NCBI RefSeq assembly: GCF_004168035.1
Contig: NZ_SDPU01000010.1
Coordinates: forward strand, 1 to 64,000
Reading direction: 5' to 3'
DNA length: 64,000 nucleotides
Source: Nocardioides iriomotensis
GTDB taxonomy: Bacteria; Actinomycetota; Actinomycetes; Propionibacteriales; Nocardioidaceae
The notes below the pieces were generated by a model. The model saw nothing but the letters and a program-made list of their open reading frames with translations. It was not told where the DNA came from and made no database searches. Below, piece by piece: positions 27,308 to 35,153 of this stretch (its first letter is position 1; every line of letters begins with the position of its first letter). Position numbers and translations under genes: made by a program.

Positions 27308-28087
27308 TCAGACGGCCACGTTCCGGCCGAACACGATCTCCAGGCCCAGTAGCGTCAACCAGGGCTGGTGGTCGGTGACCGATGTGCACTCTTCGACCAC
27401 GATCGGCGCCAGCCCACCGGTGGCGATCACGTGCGCCTGGCCGGGCTCCAGCCCGAGCTCCGCGAGCATCCGGGCGACCAGGCCGTCGACCTGGCTTGCG
27501 AAGCCGTAGACGATGCCGGACTGGAGCGCCTCGACGGTGTTCTTGGCGATGACCGTGCGCGGGCGCATCAGCTCGACCTTGCGCAGCTGTGCGCCACGGC
27601 GGCCGAGCGCCTCCAGCGAGATGTCGATGCCGGGCGAGATCGCGCCGCCGACGTACTGGCCCTTGGCGCTGACGACGTCGAACGTGGTGGCGGTGCCGAA
27701 GTCGACGACGATCGTCGGACCCTCGTACAGCTGTGCGGCGGCGAGGGCGTTGACGATCCGGTCGGACCCGACCTCGCGCGGGTTGTCCATCAGCACCGGG
27801 ACGCCGGTTTTCACGCCCGGTTCCACGACGACGTGCGGGACGTCGCCGTGGAAGGTGCGCAGCATCTCGCGCCACTCGTGGAGCACCCCGGGGACGGTCG
27901 CGCAGACGGCGACTCCGGTGTGCGTGCTCGGGACCGTCGAGTCGGTTAGGAGGGCCTTGAGGAGGATCCCCCACTCGTCGGCGGTACGGCGTTCGTCGGT
28001 GGCCACCCGCCAGTGGTCGTGGACGACGCCGTCCTCGACCAGCCCGATCGTCGTGTGGCTGTTGCCGATGTCGGCGCAGAGCAGCAT
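27308..28087 (-). CDS. coaX: Type III pantothenate kinase CoaX
   Basis: A 259-residue ASKHA kinase that phosphorylates pantothenate, first step of CoA synthesis. Motifs are LLCADIGNSHTTIGLVEDG (phosphate 1), VVDFGTATTFDVVSAKG (phosphate 2) and the pantothenate region YVGGAISPGIDISLEAL. Its ATG overlaps the nadC stop by one base (TGATG). It ends a chain of vitamin/cofactor genes panC-panD-nadB-nadC-coaX. Confidence 0.96.
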   Translation of the reverse strand: MLLCADIGNSHTTIGLVEDGVVHDHWRVATDERRTADEWGILLKALLTDSTVPSTHTGVAVCATVPGVLHEWREMLRTFHGDVPHVVVEPGVKTGVPVLMDNPREVGSDRIVNALAAAQLYEGPTIVVDFGTATTFDVVSAKGQYVGGAISPGIDISLEALGRRGAQLRKVELMRPRTVIAKNTVEALQSGIVYGFASQVDGLVARMLAELGLEPGQAHVIATGGLAPIVVEECTSVTDHQPWLTLLGLEIVFGRNVAV

Positions 28088-28998
28088 CAGGTGGTCCCGA
28101 CCGGGCGGAGGTCCATCGCGATGTCGAGGACGGGGGCGCTGTGGGTGAGGGCGCCGACCGCGAGGTAGTCCACACCCGTCTCAGCCACCTCGCGCGCGCG
28201 GGAGAGGTCCAGGGCGCCCGATGCCTCGAGCCGGGCGCGCCCGGCCGTGATCTCGACCGCCTCGGCCATCGACGTGGCGTCCATGTTGTCCAGCAGGATC
28301 TGGTCGCACCCGGCGTCGAGCAGCTCGTGCAGCTGGTCGAGCGTGGTGACCTCGACCTGGACCGGCACGTCCGGGAACCGCTCGCGCACCGCCCGGTAGG
28401 CCGGCACGACACCACCCGCGGCGAGCACGTGGTTGTCCTTGACCAGTGCCTGGTCGCTGAGGGTGGCGCGGTGGTTGACGCCGCCGCCGCAGCGCACCGC
28501 GTACTTCTCCAGCGCGCGGAAGCCGGGTGTCGTCTTGCGCGTGTCCCGTACCCGCGCACCGGTGCCGTCGAGAGCCGCGACCCAGCGCGCGGTGGTCGTG
28601 GCGACTCCGGAGAGGTGGCACAGGAAGTTCAGGGCGGTGCGCTCGGCCGTGAGCAGGTCTGCGGTGCGGCCGGTCACGGTGAGCAGGACGTCGCCGCGAC
28701 CGACCTCGTGACCGTCCTTGAGGGGCCGCTCGACGTCGGCGTCCGTGCCGGCGACCGCCCGCACGACGAGCTCGGCGACGTCGAGACCCGCGACCACGCC
28801 ACCTGCGCGAGCGACGAGGTCAGCCGTCGAAACGTCGGTCGGGTCGAGCGTGGCCTCGCTCGTGACGTCGACGCCCGGCACGTCCTCCTCGAGTGCTCGG
28901 ACGACGGCGGCGTACACGGTCGCGGGTTCGAGCCCGGCGGCCTCGAGCTGTCCGATCAGCGCCGGCGGAAGCTCGGCGTACGGCGTGCAGGTGATCAC
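28087..28998 (-). CDS. nadC: Nicotinate-nucleotide pyrophosphorylase (carboxylating) NadC
   Basis: A 303-residue quinolinate phosphoribosyltransferase that makes nicotinate mononucleotide from quinolinate and PRPP. The active-site region DTRKTTPGFRALEKYAVRCG and GGVNHRATLSD is intact, as are VQVEVTTLDQLHELLDAG and LLDNMDATSMAEAV. The start is GTG 28998, overlapping the nadB stop (GTGA); upstream in-frame readings run antisense-free but inside nadB and are rejected. nadA is not in the window. Confidence 0.96.
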   Translation of the reverse strand: MITCTPYAELPPALIGQLEAAGLEPATVYAAVVRALEEDVPGVDVTSEATLDPTDVSTADLVARAGGVVAGLDVAELVVRAVAGTDADVERPLKDGHEVGRGDVLLTVTGRTADLLTAERTALNFLCHLSGVATTTARWVAALDGTGARVRDTRKTTPGFRALEKYAVRCGGGVNHRATLSDQALVKDNHVLAAGGVVPAYRAVRERFPDVPVQVEVTTLDQLHELLDAGCDQILLDNMDATSMAEAVEITAGRARLEASGALDLSRAREVAETGVDYLAVGALTHSAPVLDIAMDLRPVGTT

Positions 28999-30641
28999 GT
29001 GCTGGCTCCATGCTGGCTGGTGTCGTAGGTGAGGGCGCCATCGAGCAGACGGACGTCGATGTGTCGCAACCACTGCTGGTCGTCGCGGTCCGGGAAGTCC
29101 TCGCGCCAGTGAGAGCCGCGGGTCTCCTCGCGCATCCGCGCGGCGCCGAGCAGGGCCGACGCGACCGTGGCGAGGTTGGAGGTCTCCCAGGCGTCGACCC
29201 CCGGACGGTCGCCGGAACGCTGGCTGAGGTCGCCCAGCTCCTTGTCGCCGAGGTCGAGGCCGTCGCGGGACCGCAGCACGCCGGCGCGCTCGGTCATGAC
29301 GTCCTGCAGCTCGCGTCGTACGGCGCCGTCCACGAGACCGGGGGTGCGCGTGTCGGCGACCGGCTCTCGTCGCGCCGGGAGGTCCTCGCGCAGCCGCTGC
29401 GCGATGCGGCGGGAGAACACGAGCCCCTCGAGCAGCGAGTTGGACGCGAGCCGGTTGGCGCCGTGCACGCCGGAGCAGGCGACCTCGCCGCAGGCGAACA
29501 GGCCGGGAATGCTCGACTGCCCGTGCAGGTCGGTCGCGACGCCGCCTGAGGCGTAGTGGCAGGCCGGCGCGACCGGGATCAGCGACCGCACCGGGTCGAT
29601 GCCGTGGCTCCGGCAGGTCGCGAGGATCGTCGGGAACCGGACCTCCCACTTCTCCTTGCCGAAGTGCCTCGCGTCCAGCCACACGTGCGACCGGCCGGTC
29701 TCGCGCATGCGGCGCATGATCGCTTTGGCGACGACGTCGCGAGGCGCGAGGTCGGCCAGCTCGTGCTGGCCCTGCATGAACCGACGCCCCTGGTCGTCCA
29801 CGAGGAACGCTCCCTCGCCACGCACGGCCTCGGAGATCAGTGGCTGCTGTCCCGTGGACCCGGAGCCCAGCCACATGACGGTCGGGTGGAACTGCACGAA
29901 CTCGAGGTCGCGCAGAACCGCGCCTGCCCGCAGCGCGAGCGCCATCCCGTCTCCGGTCGAGACCGAGGGGTTGGTGGTGGCGGAGTAGACCTGCCCGAGC
30001 CCACCGGACGCGAGGACCACCGCGCGGCAGTGCACCGCACCGACGCCGTCGCGCTGGCCTTCGCCCATGACGTGCAGCGTCACGCCGGCGATGCCTCCGT
30101 CGGCCCCGGGGATCAGGTCGATGACGAGAGCGTGCTCGATCACCTCGATCTCGGGCGCGGCGTGCACAGCCTCCACGAGAGCGCGCTGGATCTCGGCGCC
30201 GGTGGCGTCGCCACCGGCGTGCGCGATGCGGTCTCGGTGGTGGCCGCCCTCGCGCGTCAGCGAGAGCTCGCCCGCCGCGTCCTGGTCGAACCGGGTGCCG
30301 AGGTCGATCAGCTCTCGTACGGCGTCCGGCCCCTCGGTGACCAGCACCCGGACGGACTCCTCGTCGCAGAGTCCGGCGCCGGCGACCAAGGTGTCTGCGA
30401 GGTGCTGCCCCGGGGTGTCACCGGGGCCGAGCGCGGCGGCGATGCCGCCCTGGGCCCATCGGGTCGAGCCCGCCGAAAGGATGTCCTTGGTGACGACCAT
30501 GACGGAGCCGAGCTGCTCGCGCGCCTGCAGCGCGGTCGTGAGTCCCGCGATGCCGGAGCCGATGACGACGACGTCGGCGTACGTCGTCCAGCCGGCGCCG
30601 GGCGCGGCGAGCCGCGCAGGCAGCCCCGGAGAGGTCGTCAC
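28995..30641 (-). CDS. nadB: L-aspartate oxidase NadB
   Basis: A 548-residue flavoprotein oxidising aspartate to iminoaspartate for NAD synthesis. The FAD site is VVVIGSGIAGLTTALQA and the conserved active region is STRWAQGGIAAAL. The family pattern HYASGGVATDLHGQS and the substrate loop RTHVW-like segment (GRSHVWLDARH) are present, as is a C-terminal helical domain. GTG 30641 follows TAGATT by 6 nt. That -10 overlaps the panD stop codon, so nadB can be expressed apart from panCD. Confidence 0.96.
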   Translation of the reverse strand: MTTSPGLPARLAAPGAGWTTYADVVVIGSGIAGLTTALQAREQLGSVMVVTKDILSAGSTRWAQGGIAAALGPGDTPGQHLADTLVAGAGLCDEESVRVLVTEGPDAVRELIDLGTRFDQDAAGELSLTREGGHHRDRIAHAGGDATGAEIQRALVEAVHAAPEIEVIEHALVIDLIPGADGGIAGVTLHVMGEGQRDGVGAVHCRAVVLASGGLGQVYSATTNPSVSTGDGMALALRAGAVLRDLEFVQFHPTVMWLGSGSTGQQPLISEAVRGEGAFLVDDQGRRFMQGQHELADLAPRDVVAKAIMRRMRETGRSHVWLDARHFGKEKWEVRFPTILATCRSHGIDPVRSLIPVAPACHYASGGVATDLHGQSSIPGLFACGEVACSGVHGANRLASNSLLEGLVFSRRIAQRLREDLPARREPVADTRTPGLVDGAVRRELQDVMTERAGVLRSRDGLDLGDKELGDLSQRSGDRPGVDAWETSNLATVASALLGAARMREETRGSHWREDFPDRDDQQWLRHIDVRLLDGALTYDTSQHGAST

Positions 30642-30647
30642 GCCTGG

Positions 30648-30653
30648 AATCTA
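30648..30653 (-). promoter_or_regulatory. -10 element of leaderless nadB inside the panD stop
   Basis: TAGATT on the minus strand, 6 nt before GTG 30641. The first three bases are the panD TAG stop codon. Confidence 0.55.
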
Positions 30654-31070
30654 GCGGTGCGCGACGAGGTCGCCCCGCACGAGCCCTGACCCCGGGACGG
30701 CCTCTGCCGGGTCGGCACCGGTCGCGACCACCTTGTTGGCGGCGTCCACGAACACCACGTGCGGCTTGAACGCGCGCGCCTCGGACGTCTCCATCTGGCC
30801 GTAGCCGATCAGGATGACCAGGTCACCCGGCTGCACGAGCCGAGCGGCGGCACCGTTGATGCCGATGACACCAGAACCGCGCTCACCGGCGATCGTGTAG
30901 GTCTCGAGCCGAGCGCCGTTCGTGATGTCGACGATGTGCACCAGCTCGCCCGCGAGCAGGTCGGCGGCGTCGAGGAGGTCCTCGTCGACAGTCACCGAGC
31001 CCACGTAGTGCAGGTCCGCCTGGGTGACCGTGGCGCGGTGGATCTTGCTCTTCATCATCGTGCGCAGCAT
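30651..31070 (-). CDS. panD: Aspartate 1-decarboxylase PanD
   Basis: A 139-residue pyruvoyl enzyme that makes beta-alanine from aspartate. Self-cleavage would fall between Gly24 and Ser25 ([14 protein letters not shown]), exactly the family position. Lys9 and Tyr-containing [15 protein letters not shown] are also present. Starts [20 protein letters not shown]. It overlaps the panC stop by one base or so, so the two are coupled. The C-terminal tail is somewhat extended, as in mycobacteria. Confidence 0.97.
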   Translation of the reverse strand: MLRTMMKSKIHRATVTQADLHYVGSVTVDEDLLDAADLLAGELVHIVDITNGARLETYTIAGERGSGVIGINGAAARLVQPGDLVILIGYGQMETSEARAFKPHVVFVDAANKVVATGADPAEAVPGSGLVRGDLVAHR

Positions 31071-31936
31071 CAGCGGGCTCCCAGCTGGAGGGGCAGGTTG
31101 TCGATGAGCCGGGTGGTCCCGACCCGTGCGGCGATGAGCGCGCGGCCCTCGCCCCGCTCGGGGGCCGGACCGAGGTCCGGACCCGTCACCACGAGGTAGT
31201 CGAGGTCGACGCCCTGGGCCGCCCGCAGCACCGCGCGTGCGGCGGCGAGGGCATGGTCGGGGCCCTGGTCGGCGTTCTCAGCGGCCGCGCGCAAGGCGGA
31301 CGAGAGGGTCAACGCAGCGATGCGCTGCTCCCTGTCGAGGTAGGTGTTGCGCGAGGACATCGCCAGGCCACCGTCCTCGCGGACGGTCGGCGCGCCGACG
31401 ACCTCGACGCCCATGCAGAGGTCGGCGGCCATGCGGCGTACCAGCACGAGCTGCTGGTAGTCCTTCTGGCCGAAGACGGCCACGTCGGGGCGGACGAGGC
31501 CGAACAGCTTGGCCACGACCGTGAGGACGCCCCGGAAGTGACCCGGGCGCACCCGACCCTCCAGGACGGCCGCGACGGGCCCCGGCTCGACGGTGACCTG
31601 CGGCTCGCCGCCGGGGTACACCTCCTCCACGGACGGCGCGAACACCACGTCGACGCCGTGCTCCGCGCAGAGGGCGAGGTCCGCGTCGAACGTCCTGGGG
31701 TAGCGGTCGAGGTCCTCACCCGGTGCGAACTGCATCGGGTTGACGAAGATCGAGACCACGACGCGGCCGGAGTCCTCGACCCGACGCCTGGCCTCGTCCA
31801 TGAGCGAGGCATGGCCGTCGTGGAGCGCGCCCATCGTCGGGACCAGGCCGACCTTGGCTCCCTCGGCACGGTCCGCGACGAGCTCGTGCAGCTGGTGGCG
31901 GGTACGGGCGACGACGGGCGTGTCGCCCTTGCTCAT
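31070..31936 (-). CDS. panC: Pantothenate synthetase PanC
   Basis: A 288-residue ligase joining pantoate and beta-alanine with ATP. HIGH-like [17 protein letters not shown], pantoate site [31 protein letters not shown] and the KMSKS-like MSSRNTYLD loop are present. ATG 31936 gives the normal length; an upstream TTG 31972 exists but lies in repeat-like sequence. A perfect GC hairpin ends right at the start codon and covers the ribosome site. Confidence 0.96.
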   Translation of the reverse strand: MSKGDTPVVARTRHQLHELVADRAEGAKVGLVPTMGALHDGHASLMDEARRRVEDSGRVVVSIFVNPMQFAPGEDLDRYPRTFDADLALCAEHGVDVVFAPSVEEVYPGGEPQVTVEPGPVAAVLEGRVRPGHFRGVLTVVAKLFGLVRPDVAVFGQKDYQQLVLVRRMAADLCMGVEVVGAPTVREDGGLAMSSRNTYLDREQRIAALTLSSALRAAAENADQGPDHALAAARAVLRAAQGVDLDYLVVTGPDLGPAPERGEGRALIAARVGTTRLIDNLPLQLGAR

Positions 31937-31949
31937 GCGGGGTCCCCGC
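31937..31949 (-). promoter_or_regulatory. GC hairpin abutting the panC start codon
   Basis: GCGGGG, one base, CCCCGC directly upstream of ATG 31936. The only purine-rich ribosome-site candidate is inside it. It is part of a repeat-like 31937-31998 stretch (AGCGC/GCGCT and GCGCTCGCGTTGCTCACTCC on the minus strand). Confidence 0.4.
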
Positions 31950-32003
31950 GGAAGCGCGACCGGAGTGAGCAACGCGAGCGCAGGGAGCGCTTTCGTGGGG
32001 TGT

Positions 32004-32891
32004 TCATGCCTCGACCTCGACGAGGGCGTCGTTGAGGATGCCGACGAGCTTGGCGGCGCGGATCGGCAGCAGGCGGCCGTCGACGACGGCCTGGTTGGCC
32101 GTGGCGCGAGCCATCGCGACGTAGGACTCGAGCGTGGCGGGCCGGTTGGCGGCGATGTCCCGCAGGTGCGCGCGGACAGTCTCGACGTCCCCGCGGACGA
32201 TCGGGCCGGTCAGTGCGGCGCTGCCGTACTCCAGCGCGTTGTCGAGGGCGGCAGTCAGCAGGGGACGAAGCGTCGCGGCCGGGTCGTCGGCGCCGGAGGC
32301 ACGCAGGAGGTCCATCGCCTGGGCCACGAGCGTGACGAGGTGGTTGGCGCCGTGCGCAAGGCCGGCGTGGTACAGCGCGCGACGGTCCTCCTCGACGCGC
32401 ACGACCCGCCCGCGCAGATCGGTGACGAGCCGGACGGCGAGGTGCTCGGTCTCGGGCTCGGCCGTCACGCCGTACACGCAGCCGTCGAGGCGGGTCAGGT
32501 CGAGATCGGTGCCGGTGAACGTCATGGCGGGGTGCATGGCCAGCACGTGCGCACCGACATCGGCGGCCGGCTGGAGGACGGACAGGCCGTGCTTGCCGGA
32601 CGTGTGCACGACGTACTGGCCCTCGCGGATCGCCCCGCTGGCCGCCAGCATCGTCACGACGTTGCTCAGCATGTCGTCGGGGACGGTGAGCAGGAGGAGG
32701 TCGCAGGCCCGGCTGACGGCGGTCGGCTTGGCGACGCGGACGCCGGGCAGCAGGGTGTCGATGCGGGTGCGGGACGCGTGCGACTCGCCGGCCACCGCCA
32801 CGATCTCGTGTCCGGCCTCGCGGAGCGCCGCGGCCAGGACGGCGCCGACCCGGCCGGCGCCCACAACCCCGATACGGGTCATCGCTCTCAT
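32004..32891 (-). CDS. Rossmann-fold DUF2520 oxidoreductase, candidate ketopantoate reductase
   Basis: A 295-residue NAD(P)-dependent-looking protein. The N-terminal Rossmann motif is IGVVGAGRVGAVLAAALREA, and the C-terminal helical DUF2520 domain is HAGLAHGANHLVTLVAQAM. It is the first gene of a run into panC and panD. The same neighbour exists in M. tuberculosis (Rv3603c). Pantothenate synthesis needs a ketopantoate reductase (PanE, or PanG in some bacteria), so this is a reasonable candidate, but only by context. The start could be 32891 or ATG 32882 (MTRIGVVGAG). Confidence 0.85.
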   Translation of the reverse strand: MRAMTRIGVVGAGRVGAVLAAALREAGHEIVAVAGESHASRTRIDTLLPGVRVAKPTAVSRACDLLLLTVPDDMLSNVVTMLAASGAIREGQYVVHTSGKHGLSVLQPAADVGAHVLAMHPAMTFTGTDLDLTRLDGCVYGVTAEPETEHLAVRLVTDLRGRVVRVEEDRRALYHAGLAHGANHLVTLVAQAMDLLRASGADDPAATLRPLLTAALDNALEYGSAALTGPIVRGDVETVRAHLRDIAANRPATLESYVAMARATANQAVVDGRLLPIRAAKLVGILNDALVEVEA

Positions 32892-32908
32892 CGCCTTTCC
32901 GTTCCAGT

Positions 32909-32954
32909 CCCCGTACGGGGTACCGGACGTCCTGCAGATGCAACGTCGAGCGTA
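32909..32954 (-). promoter_or_regulatory. Promoter and palindrome before the DUF2520-panC-panD run
   Basis: TACGCT on the minus strand (32949-32954) fits a -10 about 58 nt before ATG 32891. CCCCGTACGGGG (32909-32920) is a perfect 12-bp palindrome in the leader. The rest of the 138-bp divergent gap holds the MidA promoter. Confidence 0.4.
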
Positions 32955-33017
32955 GGTGGTGCATTTCGGGCTGGTAACCCCGCCGGCTCGTGTCGTCGGT
33001 CACAGCGGCGTGCCTCG

Positions 33018-33023
33018 TAGCCT
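33018..33023 (+). promoter_or_regulatory. -10 element of leaderless MidA-type gene
   Basis: TAGCCT, 6 nt, then GTG 33030. Confidence 0.6.
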
Positions 33024-33029
33024 GGACGC

Positions 33030-34040
33030 GTGTCCAGCCCTACCTCGCTCGGTATCCCGGCGGTGCCGCCACCGACCTCCGACCCGCCCTGGAAGGCGGC
33101 GTGGGACGACGCGCTGTACGGCGCTGCCGGCTTCTTCCGCCGCGAGTCGCCGTCCGCCCACTTCCGGACGTCCGTGCACGCCTCCCCGCTGTTCGCCCGC
33201 GCGCTCGTGCGGCTCGTCCGCGAGGCCGGCCTGGACACGCTCGTCGACATCGGCGCCGGCCGCGGCGAGCTGCTCCGCGCGGCGCACGCGATCGACCCGG
33301 ACCTCGACCTGCTCGCGGTGGAGGTCGCGGCCCGCCCGGACGACCTGCCCGACGGGATCACCTGGACGACCGCCCTGCCCGAGTCCGTCGAGGGCGTGGT
33401 CGTCGCCAACGAGTGGCTCGACAACATCCCCTGCCACGTGGTCGAGATGGCGCCCGACGGAGTCGCTCGGATGGTGCATGTGGACGCGCGCACCGGGACC
33501 GAGTCCCTCGGTCACCCGCTGACCCACAGCTCGGTGCCGTCGTCGATCTCTGCGTGGGTCGACCGGTGGTGGCCGCTCGACCCCGCCGAGCCGGGCACAC
33601 GCGCGGAGGTCGGCAGCAGCCGCGACACTGCGTGGGCCGACGTCGTACGGCGGGTGACGCGAGGGATCGCCGTCACCGTTGACTACGGGCACATGCTCGA
33701 GTCACGACCGCCGTTCGGGTCCTTGCGGTCGTACCGCGACGGCGGCGAGGTCGACGTGCTTCCCGACGGCTCGCGCGACGTGACGGCGCCGGTGGCGCTC
33801 GACGCCGTGGCGGAGCGGGTGGCGGGGACAGTCCTGACGCAGCGCGCGGCTCTGGCCCGTCTGGGAGTCGTCGGGGCGAGACCTCCCTTGGAAACAGCGG
33901 CGTCGGACCCGCAGGGCTACCTTCGCGCGCTCTCGTCCGCGACGGAGGCCGGGGAGCTCACGGCGGACGGCGGGCTCGGAGACCTCCTGTGGGTCGTGTC
34001 CGTGGTGGGCGAGGTGCCCACGACCTCGCTCACGGGTTGA
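33030..34040 (+). CDS. MidA/NDUFAF7-family SAM-dependent methyltransferase
   Basis: A 336-residue protein of the MidA family (PF02636 type). An N-terminal helical part with WDDALYGAAGFF and HFRTSVHASPLFARALVRLV is followed by SAM motif I LVDIGAGRGELLRAAH. The family signature NEWLDNIPCHVVE follows (equivalent to SNELLDALP), then a DYGH segment (VTVDYGHML). Mitochondrial NDUFAF7 dimethylates an Arg of complex I subunit NDUFS2; bacterial members are little studied. Leaderless GTG start. It ends 11 bp inside the convergent antiporter gene. An orphan NuoD (the NDUFS2 homologue) is 14 kb away. Confidence 0.86.
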   Translation: MSSPTSLGIPAVPPPTSDPPWKAAWDDALYGAAGFFRRESPSAHFRTSVHASPLFARALVRLVREAGLDTLVDIGAGRGELLRAAHAIDPDLDLLAVEVAARPDDLPDGITWTTALPESVEGVVVANEWLDNIPCHVVEMAPDGVARMVHVDARTGTESLGHPLTHSSVPSSISAWVDRWWPLDPAEPGTRAEVGSSRDTAWADVVRRVTRGIAVTVDYGHMLESRPPFGSLRSYRDGGEVDVLPDGSRDVTAPVALDAVAERVAGTVLTQRAALARLGVVGARPPLETAASDPQGYLRALSSATEAGELTADGGLGDLLWVVSVVGEVPTTSLTG

Positions 34041-35130
34041 TCGACAGGAACACGAACGCCGCGAACAGCGTGAGGTGCACGAAGCCTTCGAGGCGAGTCG
34101 CCCGCCCCGGAATGATCGTCAGCATGCTCACGACCGTCGTGAGCAGCAGCAGGATCATCTGGGTCGAGCCCAGCCCGAGGATCAGCGGCCCGTCGAGGAA
34201 GATCGAGACCACCGCGATCGCCGGCACGGTGAGGCCGATGCTCGCCATCGCCGACCCGTACGCGAGGTTGAGGCTGGTCTGCATCAGGTTGCGCCGAGCC
34301 GCGCGCACCGACGCGAGCGTCTCGGGCAGGAGCACCAGCAGGGCGATCACCACCCCGACGAAGGACGGCGGGAATCCCGCCGCGGCGACCCCTGCCTCGA
34401 TCGCCGGCGACTCGACCTTCGCCAGGCCGACGACGGCGACCAGCGCCAGGAGCAGCAGCCCGAGGCTGAGCACCGCCTCACGGCCGGTCGGGGGGTCGGC
34501 GTGCTCGTCCTCGTCGAGGACACCGTCACCGTCGTCGGTCACCGGGAGGAAGAAGTCACGGTGCCGGACGGTCTGGGTGAGGACGTACATGCCCCAGAGG
34601 GCGAGGGACGCGATCGCGGCGAAGGCGAGCTGCGGGCCGGAGAACTGCGGGCCTTCGGAGGCCGTCGTGAAGTTCGGGAGCACGAGGCTGAGCGTGGCGA
34701 TCGAGATGACGCACGCCACCGCCGAGCCCGCGCCCTCGGCGTTGAACCTCGGCACGCCCACCATGCGTCCGGCCGCGATCAGCGAGATGCCGACGATGCC
34801 GTTCATCGTGATCATCACTGCCGCGAAGACGGTGTCGCGGGCCAGCGTTGCCGTCTTGTCGCCACCGGAGAGCATCAGCGTGACGATCAGCGCGACCTCG
34901 ATGATCGTGACGGCGACAGCGAGGACCAGAGAGCCGAAGGGTTCGCCGACCTTGTGCGCGATCACCTCGGCGTGGTGCACCGCGGCCAGGACCGCCCCGG
35001 CCAGCGCAACCGCAACGAGGAGGACCAGGGCTGCGCCGAGGCCTCGTCCCCAGGTCAGGGCCAGGAGGAGGACACCCACGAGGGGTGCGACCGCGGGCCA
35101 AGGGAAGGTGGGACGCACGCCGGCCGTCAT
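34030..35130 (-). CDS. ChaA-type Ca2+/H+ or Na+/H+ antiporter
   Basis: A 366-residue CaCA-superfamily exchanger with about 11 helices in two homologous halves. The first acidic repeat is GEPFGSLVLAVAVTIIEVALI and the second is VVIALLVLLPETLASVRAA. An acidic loop (DDGDGVLDEDEHADPP) lies between the halves and may sense or bind Ca2+. It closely follows the E. coli ChaA pattern. The start ATG 35130 is chosen by AAGGGTAGG before it; a longer reading would include the neighbouring gene. Probably monocistronic. Confidence 0.92.
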   Translation of the reverse strand: MTAGVRPTFPWPAVAPLVGVLLLALTWGRGLGAALVLLVAVALAGAVLAAVHHAEVIAHKVGEPFGSLVLAVAVTIIEVALIVTLMLSGGDKTATLARDTVFAAVMITMNGIVGISLIAAGRMVGVPRFNAEGAGSAVACVISIATLSLVLPNFTTASEGPQFSGPQLAFAAIASLALWGMYVLTQTVRHRDFFLPVTDDGDGVLDEDEHADPPTGREAVLSLGLLLLALVAVVGLAKVESPAIEAGVAAAGFPPSFVGVVIALLVLLPETLASVRAARRNLMQTSLNLAYGSAMASIGLTVPAIAVVSIFLDGPLILGLGSTQMILLLLTTVVSMLTIIPGRATRLEGFVHLTLFAAFVFLSINP

Positions 35131-35153
35131 GCTGCCTACCCTTGCAAATCGAC

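Noticed and set aside
28087-29874. A longer nadC reading of 595 codons
   Set aside because: The extra N-terminus lies wholly inside nadB and is Arg-rich; GTG 28998 with a GTGA overlap gives the family length.
31937-31972. TTG 31972 as panC start
   Set aside because: The added residues fall in repeat-like sequence and are not part of the family; ATG 31936 gives the normal N-terminus.
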